Of a DNA stretch of 64,000 bases, positions 19,401 to 26,500 are shown one piece after another (within the stretch, counting starts at the first letter, position 1; each line of letters starts with the position of its first letter). Both the position numbers and the translations under genes were made by a program. The notes beneath the pieces are model-generated. The model did no database searches and had not been told where the DNA came from. It saw only the letters and a list, made by a program, of their open reading frames with translations. Source of the stretch: Endobugula sp047636495 (lineage in GTDB: Bacteria > Pseudomonadota > Gammaproteobacteria > Pseudomonadales > Cellvibrionaceae); contig JBLILH010000016.1 of the NCBI GenBank assembly GCA_047636495.1, positions 1-64,000 of the forward strand, given 5' to 3'.

Positions 19401-19589
19401 CCAGTAATGATGACTGCCGCTGCAGTTATTGTCGGCCTATTACCGATACTCTATGGAACAGGTACAGGGTCAGAAGTGATGAGCCGTATTGCAGCGCCCA
19501 TGGTCGGGGGAATGATCAGTGCAGTTTTACTCACGCTATTGGTTTTACCGGCTGTTTATTATTTATGGAAAAAAAGGGAGCTTAAATGA
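16449..19589 (+). CDS. cusA: heavy-metal RND pump (Cu(I)/Ag(I) efflux)
   Basis: The 1046-residue inner-membrane proton antiporter has the heavy-metal-efflux RND layout. After the first membrane helix comes a periplasmic part with NTPVDAIPDLSDVQVIIKTS. The helix-4 motif GAMVDGAIVMIENMHKH carries the acidic residues of the proton relay, and IGSEFIPPLDEGDLMYMP opens the second periplasmic part. Helices 8-12 follow (VGVGFIALAGVAVEIGVIML). The length equals the family norm. The start overlaps cusB by four bases. CopC and CopD follow in the same direction, so copper or silver is a better substrate guess than zinc or cobalt. Confidence 0.95.
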   Translation: MIEAIIRWSLINRFFVLLATFIIVALGLYSLKNTPVDAIPDLSDVQVIIKTSYPGQAPQVVEDQVTYPLTTAMLSVPGAVTVRGYSFFGDSYVYIIFDESTDLYWARSRVLEYLSQVAPSLPDNAKPQLGPDATGVGWVYAYALVDKTGQQDISQLTSLQNWFLKYELQTVPGVSEVATLGGMVKQYQVNVDPNKLRAFGMPIAHIQQAIKRANQETGASVIEMAEAEYMVRASGYLKNRDDIANIPLGAQKNGTPLLLKDLADITLGPQMRRGVAELNGEGETVGGVIVMRFGENAQQTIEAVKTKITELKKGLPDGVEIITVYDRSGLIERAVDNLWYKLLQEFIVVALVCMVFLFHIRSSLVAIISLPVGILAAFIVMHAQGLNANIMSLGGIAIAIGAMVDGAIVMIENMHKHMERTPITDKNRWQLVATSACEVGPALFFSLLIITVSFVPVFTLEAQEGRMFAPLAFTKTYAMAAAAILAITLVPVLMGYFIRGKIIEEHRNPVNRVLVGIYKPVLNWVLTYPKLTVFLSLLLLATSIWPIKNIGSEFIPPLDEGDLMYMPTTYPGISIGKVRELLQQSNKLIRTVPEVESVFGKAGRADTATDPAPLTMIETFIQLKPRDQWRSGMTLESLIKELDQVVKLPGLTNAWVMPIKTRIDMLATGIKTPVGIKVAGPDLNVIQEIGQQLETIMSDIPGTASVYSERVAGGRYIDIDIQREQAARYGLNIADIQQVIASAIGGMNVTQTVEGLERYPVNVRYPQSYRDSPEKLVLLPIITASGQSIALGDVAIISIENGPPGIKSENARINGWTFIDIEGVDIGSYVRNAQKIVNEKIDLPAGYSLIWSGQYEYMLRAKEKLTYVIPLTLAIIIILLFINFRSVGEVAILIGTLPFALIGSVWLMYWEGFNFSIAVGVGFIALAGVAVEIGVIMLVYLNQAFNRLIEEQPNNENESGQQLNKLTQEQLKNTILSGAGLRVRPVMMTAAAVIVGLLPILYGTGTGSEVMSRIAAPMVGGMISAVLLTLLVLPAVYYLWKKRELK

Positions 19590-19667
19590 TGAAGTGACCG
19601 TTACAGTTTATTTAAATTTTATATTATTTTTTATTCACAACAAGCATTCACAAAAAGGTTACATTTT

Positions 19668-20093
19668 ATGAAAAATTTATTCCTCGCAAGCGTTCTATTA
19701 CTGATCAGTCATGTCGTTATGGCTCATGCAGATTTAGAGTCATCGTCACCTAAAAATAATGCAATGTTAATGGGTAGCCCAGAATCCATAGACTTGCATT
19801 TTAGCAAGCCTGTTAGGCTAGTGAAGCTATTAGTTAAAAACCAGCAAGGGGATACGGTTAATATTGGCTTTAATCCCATCAAAAAACCAGCGGCCGTTTT
19901 TAATTGGTCATTGTCTGACGCATTAGACGAAGGGACTTATCGAGTTGATTGGATCACTATGGGTGCAGATGGTCATAAAATGAAAGGTGGCTTCGGTTTT
20001 ATGGTGCATGCAATGGATGATATGGGCCATGATGGAATGAAGATGGGTACGGATAAAAATCACATGGATCATTCTAATGATATGCACAAATAA
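19668..20093 (+). CDS. copC: CopC-domain periplasmic copper-binding protein
   Basis: The 141-residue protein has a signal peptide (MKNLFLASVLLLISHVVMA) cleaved to leave His as residue 1 of the mature protein (HADLESSSP), the N-terminal Cu(II) ligand of CopC. The DLHFSKPVRLVKLLV and GTYRVDWITMGADGHKMKGG segments are family hallmarks. The tail is rich in Met and His (MDDMGHDGMKMG...), which may add Cu(I) binding. It is followed by copD after three bases, and together they should handle periplasmic copper. Confidence 0.92.
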   Translation: MKNLFLASVLLLISHVVMAHADLESSSPKNNAMLMGSPESIDLHFSKPVRLVKLLVKNQQGDTVNIGFNPIKKPAAVFNWSLSDALDEGTYRVDWITMGADGHKMKGGFGFMVHAMDDMGHDGMKMGTDKNHMDHSNDMHK

Positions 20094-20096
20094 TTT

Positions 20097-21008
20097 ATGT
20101 TTACTGATATAACGATATGGCAACTATTAATAATGGTTGCCAAGTTGTTGGGGTATGTTGGGCTTGCCGCTGCTGTCGGCGGCCCTTTAATGATATGGCT
20201 TTTACAGTTAACCAAGAGCAATCAATCGGCTTTATTATTGGATATTCGCGCCTATGGTTTACTACTCAGCAGCTTAGGTTTAGTCGCTGTTCTTACGCAA
20301 CTATTATTAGAAACGGGCAGCTTTTCTGAGTCAGGTATCAGCGGTATGTTTGATCCTTTTATGCTGGAAATCGTGTGGCAGTCTTCCATAGGCGAGACTG
20401 CCCTTTATAGAATTATTGGGTTTATATTGAGCCTCTTTATTTTTGTTGTTCTGTTACAGCAATCACATCGTGGCGTACGATCAGTTGTCGTTATTGTTTT
20501 TTGTTTATTATTGATTGTATTAGGGCGATCTTTCAGCTTATCGGGGCATAGTGTATCGTTACATGGTGGTTTGCAATTATTACTCAGCCTGCATGCGGTC
20601 ATGGTAATGGCTTGGCTGGGCTCACTTTACCCCTTATGGAAAGCGAGTCACCAATTACCCTTAAAAGCCTTACATCTATTAATGCATCGCTTTGGTTTAT
20701 ATGCCCAGAGTGTGGTTGCATCATTAATCCTCACCGGTGCAATTATCGTTTATTCCTTACTAGATTCTTTTAGTGACCTAGTGAATACCGCTTATGGGCA
20801 ATGGCTAAGTGTAAAACTTCTCCTCGTTACCCTTATTCTACTATTAGCCGCGTATCATAAGTGGCGGTTAGTCCCCAGGTTGTTAAGCACAAAACAGGCT
20901 AGGACGAGTCTATCTCGCTCGATAAGTTTAGAAATATTTATTGCGATGGCTATCCTATTCGTTACAACAATTATTAGTTCAGTCGTTGGACCTCTAAGTT
21001 TAAAATAA
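20097..21008 (+). CDS. copD: CopD-family copper-resistance membrane protein
   Basis: The 303-residue polytopic inner-membrane protein has about eight membrane helices (LLGYVGLAAAVGGPLMIWLL; GGLQLLLSLHAVMVMAWLGS; LLLVTLILLLAAY). The conserved helix-borne His and Trp residues typical of CopD are present (LHAVMVMAWLG). It starts three bases after copC. CopD partners CopC in copper import or tolerance in known systems. No CopA/CopB or CusRS genes are in the window. Confidence 0.88.
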   Translation: MFTDITIWQLLIMVAKLLGYVGLAAAVGGPLMIWLLQLTKSNQSALLLDIRAYGLLLSSLGLVAVLTQLLLETGSFSESGISGMFDPFMLEIVWQSSIGETALYRIIGFILSLFIFVVLLQQSHRGVRSVVVIVFCLLLIVLGRSFSLSGHSVSLHGGLQLLLSLHAVMVMAWLGSLYPLWKASHQLPLKALHLLMHRFGLYAQSVVASLILTGAIIVYSLLDSFSDLVNTAYGQWLSVKLLLVTLILLLAAYHKWRLVPRLLSTKQARTSLSRSISLEIFIAMAILFVTTIISSVVGPLSLK

Positions 21009-21284
21009 ATAAGGCGATTAAAATAAAAAAAGTTTTAAGTGAAATACCCTTTAATGGGTATCGCTTGATTAAGTAAAGGGTCTCTTAAAAACATTAAAGA
21101 ATCCATCGAGAAGCTATCGGGGCTCATTTACCCTGTCGATGGCAATTTCCTGATTTAAGCTAAAAAAGGAAGTTCAAATATTTCTCGACAATGGTTTAGC
21201 GTAATTATTCTAAGTTAAGCAAGATATTTGGATAGTCTTTGGATACATACAATTTTTAAGGACACCCACTCATACAATTTTCAA

Positions 21285-21545
21285 GGGCACCCACTCGATA
21301 TTATTAATTATCTACCTTAATAAGTGCATGTCCCCCCCTATTTGCTCGCCACGATTCTTTACGATAAGGGGCGGTGTTTTTTATGTTATTGGACGGCAAT
21401 GGTTCTTATAATTTTTACCATCTGCCAAGTCATTTCAAGCTCTGAGCCCTTGAACACAGAACATCTGCTGGGAACAGTACAGCTAATGTAAGCAATCACC
21501 AACCTTATGGTACCCTAATTACAAGCATTCTTAAGTGGGTGTCCC
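21285..21545 (+). mobile_element. MITE-like element A, copy 3
   Basis: The same ends and core as the copies at 9255 and 12280, in the same orientation, with a C-run expansion near 21330. A second left-end sequence (GGACACCCACT) sits 25 bases upstream at 21260, as if one copy had inserted in the end of another. Its right end lies 19 bases from the stop of the M23 peptidase gene. Confidence 0.75.
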
Positions 21546-21564
21546 ACCTAATACACAAGCATTA

Positions 21565-22962
21565 TTACGTGGCAGTGTCCAACAACTGTGTTTGCTCTGT
21601 CACTTTTTTAGCAAACAGTGGCTTATCTTTTTTAGACACTGATCGCGATATGGGAATTTTTGCTCTCATTGGGTTAACGGGGCGACCATGAACATGCAGC
21701 TCAAAATGAAGGTGCGGGCCGGTAGATCGGCCCGTATTTCCTGATAGGGCAATGGCTTGACCTCGACGAACCGTTTCGCCTCGGCGCACGAGCACACGAT
21801 GTAAATGCAGATAACGTGTTTTATATTGCCCGCCATGCTGGATATCCACATAGCGCCCTGCAAAAGGATGATTACCCACACGGGCAACCGTGCCATCACC
21901 GGTGGAAAATACTTTTGTGCCTGTTGGTGTCGCAAAGTCGGTTCCGTTATGGGGGGATACTCGGCCGGTTACGGGGTGAACTCTTCTAGGATTAAAAGAG
22001 GAGCTGATTCGATATTTTTTGTTTAATGGCGTGCGGGTAAAAGCGCGCGCTAAACTTTTACCTTGCTTGTCATAATAGCGGCCGTCGCTAAATAAGAATG
22101 CCGTATATTCGCGCCTACGTTGCTGTATGCGTGCGCTCTCAATACGCACTTTTCCTGTTGGCTGATCGTCGATCATTTGTACGCTACGGACTATTTGAAA
22201 TCGATCCCCTTTCCGAATGGCACGAGAGAAATTCAGTTGCTCTTGAAAAATTTCGGTTACAGTGGCGGTCTCTATTTCTGTTAACCCTGCGCGCTGTGCC
22301 GACCAATAAAACACGCCCTCAATAGTGCCATTAACCGTTTCGTTGCGCCACTCGCCATCGTTAATAATTGTTTCATAATCAAAGGCATCATCGGCGATAC
22401 GACGATATATCACCCGATAACCCGGATGTTTATAAAGCTCCATTTCTTCCAAATATCGTGTATTTTCTTTATAACGAAAGTACAGTACTTGCCCGGGGCG
22501 AAGTGTTTCTAGTGTGAGCAGCGATTCATCGGCACTTAAAATATTATGTAGTATTGTCTGTCCTAAATCATATTTATCAAATAACACGCTGAGTATGTCA
22601 CCTTGACGGATGACGACTTTATCTTCATTTTTTTCTGGTGATGTGACAACCGTTGGTGGTGCTTCTTGCTGTTGATTCACTGCCAACGCATCCACATTAA
22701 CCGAATTTTCATTATCCGTATCCGGTCTGCTGCTGTTGATCTCCAGCTCTAGATTATCTTTATTCTGCTCTAGACTTTCTTCCTTTGGCGCTATGCTCTC
22801 TGTCGACAGCACTAACTCCAAAGGAATGATAGTTTTTGATTTTTGAACTGGGTTGAGTGTTTCAGGTGTATATAACCAGCTAATAATAACAATAGCCGCT
22901 AACACTATAACCAGTATCACATGCTTATAAGGTACATAAAGGATTTGTTCTGACTTCGACAT
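21565..22962 (-). CDS. mepM: M23 murein DD-endopeptidase (MepM/ShyB type)
   Basis: The 465-residue periplasmic hydrolase should cut peptidoglycan cross-links to allow wall growth. An N-terminal membrane anchor (VILVIVLAAIVIISWLY) is followed by a low-complexity acidic linker, a LysM/OapA-like region (VVIRQGDILSVLFDKYDLGQ), and a C-terminal lysostaphin-type domain. That domain has the zinc ligands in HNGTDFATPTGT and HLHFELHV and the accessory histidine in RYLHLHRVL. It is the last gene of a leftward pair with a Fur-family regulator 66 bases upstream. Zur-regulated M23 endopeptidases such as ShyB of Vibrio cholerae are known, so a role in zinc limitation is plausible but inferred. Confidence 0.9.
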   Translation of the reverse strand: MSKSEQILYVPYKHVILVIVLAAIVIISWLYTPETLNPVQKSKTIIPLELVLSTESIAPKEESLEQNKDNLELEINSSRPDTDNENSVNVDALAVNQQQEAPPTVVTSPEKNEDKVVIRQGDILSVLFDKYDLGQTILHNILSADESLLTLETLRPGQVLYFRYKENTRYLEEMELYKHPGYRVIYRRIADDAFDYETIINDGEWRNETVNGTIEGVFYWSAQRAGLTEIETATVTEIFQEQLNFSRAIRKGDRFQIVRSVQMIDDQPTGKVRIESARIQQRRREYTAFLFSDGRYYDKQGKSLARAFTRTPLNKKYRISSSFNPRRVHPVTGRVSPHNGTDFATPTGTKVFSTGDGTVARVGNHPFAGRYVDIQHGGQYKTRYLHLHRVLVRRGETVRRGQAIALSGNTGRSTGPHLHFELHVHGRPVNPMRAKIPISRSVSKKDKPLFAKKVTEQTQLLDTAT

Positions 22963-23028
22963 AAAGTGTTGGGCAACGCTATTGATAATAAGGGGGATGT
23001 AGTGGTGATGTTTGTTTTATGAGATGTT

Positions 23029-23415
23029 TTATCTATGCCCTGCCGAACAATCGGCACAGTGACCAAATAACGTGATTTCGTGATCGGTCAGATGGAAGCC
23101 TTTCGGTAATAAATTTTCTAAATGGCCGGGACACCCATTCAAATCAAATACACTTTCGCATTCGCTACATTTAAAGTGATGGTGATGCGTTAAATCCGAT
23201 GGTTCATAGCGTGCGCTATCACCGGGCAAGCAAACCACTTTAGCGGTCCCCTCGTCGACCATTTTTTTTAAGGTGCGAAATACAGTGGCCACTCCCAACT
23301 GAGGCAGCGACTCTTGCGCTTTACTTAACAGCTCGTTGGGCAACAAAGGACGGCCGGCCTGTTTGAGCATCGCTTCAATGACTTGTTTTTGTTTGGTATT
23401 ACGTTGTTGATGCAT
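23029..23415 (-). CDS. Fur-family metalloregulator
   Basis: The 128-residue repressor has a winged helix in the N-terminal half (PLLPNELLSKAQESLPQLGV, ATVFRTLKKMVDEGTAKVV). The dimerisation half has the metal-site pattern HHHHFKCSECESVF and a second cysteine pair FGHCADC, which together form the structural zinc site. It differs from the second Fur-family protein at 36182, which is the better Zur match. It is divergent from hisI-pyrC, with a 36-bp palindrome between them, and upstream of the M23 endopeptidase. It may be a second zinc sensor controlling the paralogue genes. PerR or Fur cannot be excluded from sequence. Confidence 0.85.
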   Translation of the reverse strand: MHQQRNTKQKQVIEAMLKQAGRPLLPNELLSKAQESLPQLGVATVFRTLKKMVDEGTAKVVCLPGDSARYEPSDLTHHHHFKCSECESVFDLNGCPGHLENLLPKGFHLTDHEITLFGHCADCSAGHR

Positions 23416-23447
23416 ACGTCTTTATGTCTCGCCTGAACTAAAGGGTT

Positions 23448-23483
23448 GAATCGCTAATGATAGTGCATTATCATTAGCGATTC
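23448..23483. promoter_or_regulatory. perfect 15-bp inverted repeat, candidate operator
   Basis: GAATCGCTAATGATA (23448-23462) and its exact complement (23469-23483) flank GTGCAT. It lies 33 bases upstream of the Fur-family gene and in the control region of the divergent hisI. The inner part AATGATA...TATCATT has the AATGnTA/TAnCATT half-sites of Fur- and Zur-type operators, with different spacing from the boxes at 34031 and 36837. Confidence 0.65.
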
Positions 23484-23520
23484 AATTATCAAATGTAAAA
23501 GACTTTACGCCATTCACACA

Positions 23521-23552
23521 TCATGCCCAAGGATAACTCTCTTTGGGCATGA
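23521..23552. promoter_or_regulatory. hairpin in the hisI leader region
   Basis: TCATGCCCAA and TTGGGCATGA (23543-23552) pair around 12 bases. No T tract follows, so it is not a convincing terminator. It could be a REP relic or a second regulatory element. Confidence 0.4.
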
Positions 23553-23625
23553 TGAAATCATCATTTCTATCGCATTATCGCGTTCGCTAACGATAAATGT
23601 GAAGAGTAATTTGAGCTTAACCTGA

Positions 23626-24045
23626 ATGAAACACAATTATTTTCAAACCGTTGAGCATTATAAGGATAGTACCCAGCTTGATCTAGCTGAAGTCATTGAT
23701 CAGCTCGCGTTTAATGATCAAGGGTTAATCCCAGTGATTACTCAGGATGCCGACGGCAAAAATGTACTGATGCTTGCGTGGATGAATAAGGAAGCATTAC
23801 ATCTCACCCTATCGACAAAACGCGTGACCTATTGGTCTCGTAGTCGACAACAACTTTGGGCAAAAGGAGAAACCAGCGGGCATACTCAAACGCTGGTGTC
23901 GATGTCTTTCGATTGTGATGGTGATGCCATTCTCTGTCAGGTTAATCAATTAGGGGCGGCTTGCCACACCCATCGCCCTAACTGTTTTTATCTTAACGTC
24001 GACGCTGAACAACAGCGGGTAATTATTTCTGGGAACGCAGCCTAA
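23626..24045 (+). CDS. hisI: phosphoribosyl-AMP cyclohydrolase (HisI paralogue)
   Basis: The 139-residue enzyme opens the ring of phosphoribosyl-AMP in histidine synthesis. The core FNDQGLIPVITQDADGKNVL, MLAWMNKEA, VTYWSRSRQQLWAKGETSGH and SFDCDGDAILCQVNQLG matches the cyclohydrolase domain. The magnesium aspartates (D96, D98, D100) and zinc cysteines (C97, C113, C120) are all kept. There is no HisE fusion and no other his gene here, so this is probably a second copy. HisI paralogues belong to Zur regulons in several gammaproteobacteria. The stop overlaps the dihydroorotase start (TAATG), giving a two-gene operon. Confidence 0.92.
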   Translation: MKHNYFQTVEHYKDSTQLDLAEVIDQLAFNDQGLIPVITQDADGKNVLMLAWMNKEALHLTLSTKRVTYWSRSRQQLWAKGETSGHTQTLVSMSFDCDGDAILCQVNQLGAACHTHRPNCFYLNVDAEQQRVIISGNAA

Positions 24046-25376
24046 TGACTCATAGTATATTAATAAAGAATGCTCACATTGTTAACGACCACCGCATTAC
24101 TGAAGCCGACGTCAGAATTAAAGGGCAGCGCATTGATAAAGTCGATAGCCATATTCCCGCTTCACCCAACGATATTGTTGTTGATGCCGAAGGCCTGCAC
24201 CTACTGCCGGGAATGATCGATGATCAAGTGCATTTTCGCGAGCCGGGTTTAACGCATAAAGGGACGATTGCCAGCGAATCACGTGCCGCAGTTGCAGGCG
24301 GCATCACCAGCTTTATGGAAATGCCCAATGTTAACCCTGCCACGACCACTATTGCCGCTCTGGAAAAAAAGTATGCAATCGCAGAACAACACGCTATGGC
24401 GAATTATGCTTTTTATTTGGGAGCGACCGAAGACAACCTTGAACAGATTAAACAGCTAGACCCAACAAAGCACTGTGGCGTAAAAGTCTTTATGGGTGCG
24501 TCTACAGGCGACTTATTAGTTGAAAACCCTCAAGCCTTGGACGCTATTTTTCGTGATAGCCCTGCATTAATTGTGACGCATTGTGAAAGCGGCCCGGTCA
24601 TCGCCGACAACCTCAAAAAAATACGCGACCTCAGGCAGCCAACGATAGAAGACCATCCGCTGATACGTAATGCTGATGCGTGTTTTGCATCGTCATCTTA
24701 TGCGGTAAACCTAGCAAAGAAATATAAAAGCCAATTGCATGTTTTACATATTACAACAGAAAAAGAGCTGAGCTTATTTGTGGCGGGGCCGATTAAAGGC
24801 AAGCATATTACCGCAGAAGCATGCGTTCATCATCTTTGGTTTAGTGATGAGGATTATTCTCGGTTAGGCAATCTCATCAAATGTAACCCCTCCATTAAAT
24901 CATCAACGGATCGCGATGCGTTGATACAAGCCTTACATAACAATCAAATTGACATTATTGCCACTGATCATGCACCTCACACATTAGAAGAAAAACAAGT
25001 AGATTATAATCAAGCGCCCGCCGGCTTACCGTTAGTGGAGCATGCATTATTAAGCCTACTAGACCACGTTAAACATAAACGTCTCAGCTTGGAGCAGGTG
25101 GTAGAAAAAACGGCCCACAATCCTGCGATTCGTTATGGCGTGGCTGAACGAGGTTATATCCGCGAGGGATATTATGCGGATTTAGTCTTGATTGATGTAA
25201 ACAACACCACCGAGGTCAGCCATAGCAATAATCGCTATCACTGTGGCTGGACGCCTTTTCATGGTCACCAATTTTCATCGCAGATAAAAAGCACATGGGT
25301 CAACGGCGAACAGGTATTTGACGGTCAACATATTATTGATCGCTCATCATCACAGCGTTTGATATTCAGTCGGTAA
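24045..25376 (+). CDS. pyrC: dihydroorotase paralogue, type I, with altered metal site
   Basis: The 443-residue amidohydrolase should interconvert carbamoyl-aspartate and dihydroorotate in pyrimidine synthesis. DDQVHFREPG (residues 59-68) carries Gln61 where most dihydroorotases have the first His of the HxH zinc motif. The carbamylated lysine (K147 in CGVKVFMG), His179 (VTHCES), His235 (HVLHIT) and Asp308 (IATDHAPHT) remain. Sequences with DQVHFREPG are known, notably in Bacteroidetes, so the change is not random. One lost ligand may lower the zinc demand. Dihydroorotase paralogues are known Zur-regulon members. It is coupled to hisI by a TAATG overlap. Confidence 0.9.
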   Translation: MTHSILIKNAHIVNDHRITEADVRIKGQRIDKVDSHIPASPNDIVVDAEGLHLLPGMIDDQVHFREPGLTHKGTIASESRAAVAGGITSFMEMPNVNPATTTIAALEKKYAIAEQHAMANYAFYLGATEDNLEQIKQLDPTKHCGVKVFMGASTGDLLVENPQALDAIFRDSPALIVTHCESGPVIADNLKKIRDLRQPTIEDHPLIRNADACFASSSYAVNLAKKYKSQLHVLHITTEKELSLFVAGPIKGKHITAEACVHHLWFSDEDYSRLGNLIKCNPSIKSSTDRDALIQALHNNQIDIIATDHAPHTLEEKQVDYNQAPAGLPLVEHALLSLLDHVKHKRLSLEQVVEKTAHNPAIRYGVAERGYIREGYYADLVLIDVNNTTEVSHSNNRYHCGWTPFHGHQFSSQIKSTWVNGEQVFDGQHIIDRSSSQRLIFSR

Positions 25377-25482
25377 ACGCCAATACTTTATTTATTGGCG
25401 TACGGTGGATACACTCGTATTGAATATACAGTTAAGCAAAAAAACCTAGACAATATATCACTGCTCTGCCGCTAATGTAATG

Positions 25483-25567
25483 TCGTCATGCCGGGTTTGA
25501 ATCGGCATCTAACTAGAGCCAGAAACTACTGGATCCGGATAAGTAAAAAACACTTTTGGGAATGACG
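25483..25567. repeat. REP/BIME-like palindromic repeat, copy 1
   Basis: It starts CGTCATGCCGGGTTTGAATC and ends GGGAATGACG, with an inner GGATCCGGATAAG. It belongs to the family also found at 26261, 28513, 31948, 48366 and 59033. It fills the gap between the dihydroorotase and dksA-like genes. Confidence 0.75.
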
Positions 25568-25669
25568 AAACCTTTTTTATTATTTTTTTGATTATCATGT
25601 TTCTTCCTCACAGTGTCTTTTAATAACGTCTTAAAGTTTAGTTTAGTTTAGTTTCTATAGGTTATCAAA

Positions 25670-26101
25670 ATGAATTCATCTAACGCCGAACCGAACTTTC
25701 TCACCACGGAAAAAATCCTTGCTGCAACAGAAAAAGATTACATGAATGAAGATCAATTAGCTTTTTTTAAGCATCTACTATTGGAATTATATGAATCCAC
25801 ACTCATTCGCGTTGAAGAAGCTAAAAAACAAATGTCTCCTCCATCCGACTTAAGCGACGTGAGTGATCGCGCCACATGGGAAGAACAGTCCAGTATTGCA
25901 CTGCGAATTGTTGAGCGTGAGCAAAAATTACTACCAAAAATAAAACAGTCATTAACACGTATTCACAGTGATACGTTTGGCTACTGTTTAGAATCGGGTG
26001 AGCCCATAGGTATTCCACGCTTACTGATAAGGCCAACGGCAGAATATAGTGCAGAAGTGAAAGCCATTCAAGAAATCAAAGAGCATAAGTATAATATATA
26101 G
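25670..26101 (+). CDS. dksA2: DksA-like RNA-polymerase factor without zinc-finger cysteines
   Basis: The 143-residue RNA-polymerase secondary-channel factor should work with ppGpp in the stringent response. The coiled-coil tip keeps the two functional aspartates (D63, D66 in SDVSDRATWEEQ). The C-terminal finger GYCLESGEPIGIPRLLIRPT keeps only one of four zinc cysteines (C106); the others are Ser109, Ser127 and Val130. This matches DksA2-type paralogues, which fold without zinc and are Zur-controlled in Pseudomonas. Three TTTAG repeats lie just upstream. It stands between two REP elements and is probably transcribed on its own. Confidence 0.92.
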   Translation: MNSSNAEPNFLTTEKILAATEKDYMNEDQLAFFKHLLLELYESTLIRVEEAKKQMSPPSDLSDVSDRATWEEQSSIALRIVEREQKLLPKIKQSLTRIHSDTFGYCLESGEPIGIPRLLIRPTAEYSAEVKAIQEIKEHKYNI

Positions 26102-26500
26102 CTATATAACATAACATTCTGCCCCGTTAACATTATGTGAAGTAGTGATAAGTCATACCGACGACGGCTGGGTAGTACCCGATCAAGTCCAGCACGACGA
26201 GAAAGAGACGTAACAAAAAAAAGACATGACAAGAAAATCCTGAAAAGTAAAAAAAGACCACGTCATTCCGGAAAGCGTTTTTTGCTTATCCGGAATCCAC
26301 TGATATCAAGCTTTTGCTGGATACCGGGTCAAGCCCGGCATGACGATACGAAGTTAATAAGACAGTAGCCATAACAGAACTATACAACACAAGCATAAAA
26401 ACTAATTACCATAAGAACTATGCCGCAGTTGTTCATACAGCCCTATTTAACGTCGCTACTCCCAACGTAAAAAAATGCGTTAACCATTGGACACCATTCT
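26102..26500. other. gap between dksA2 and thrS
   Basis: No gene is present. It contains the REP-like repeat at 26261-26345 and, right after the dksA2 stop, TATAACATAACATT (26105-26118), which matches one half of the Zur-type boxes at 34031 and 36837. The thrS promoter should lie in the last ~150 bases. Confidence 0.5.
26261..26345. repeat. REP/BIME-like palindromic repeat, copy 2
   Basis: The 85-bp unit runs from CGTCATTCCGGAAAGCG to GTCAAGCCCGGCATGACG. Outer ends are mutually complementary and the inner part reads TTGCTTATCCGGAATCCA. Confidence 0.8.

Noticed and set aside
23521..23552. Hairpin as a terminator of an upstream rightward gene
   Set aside because: No rightward gene precedes it and no T tract follows.
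23626..24045. HisI as a zinc-free enzyme
   Set aside because: Cys97, Cys113 and Cys120 are all present.
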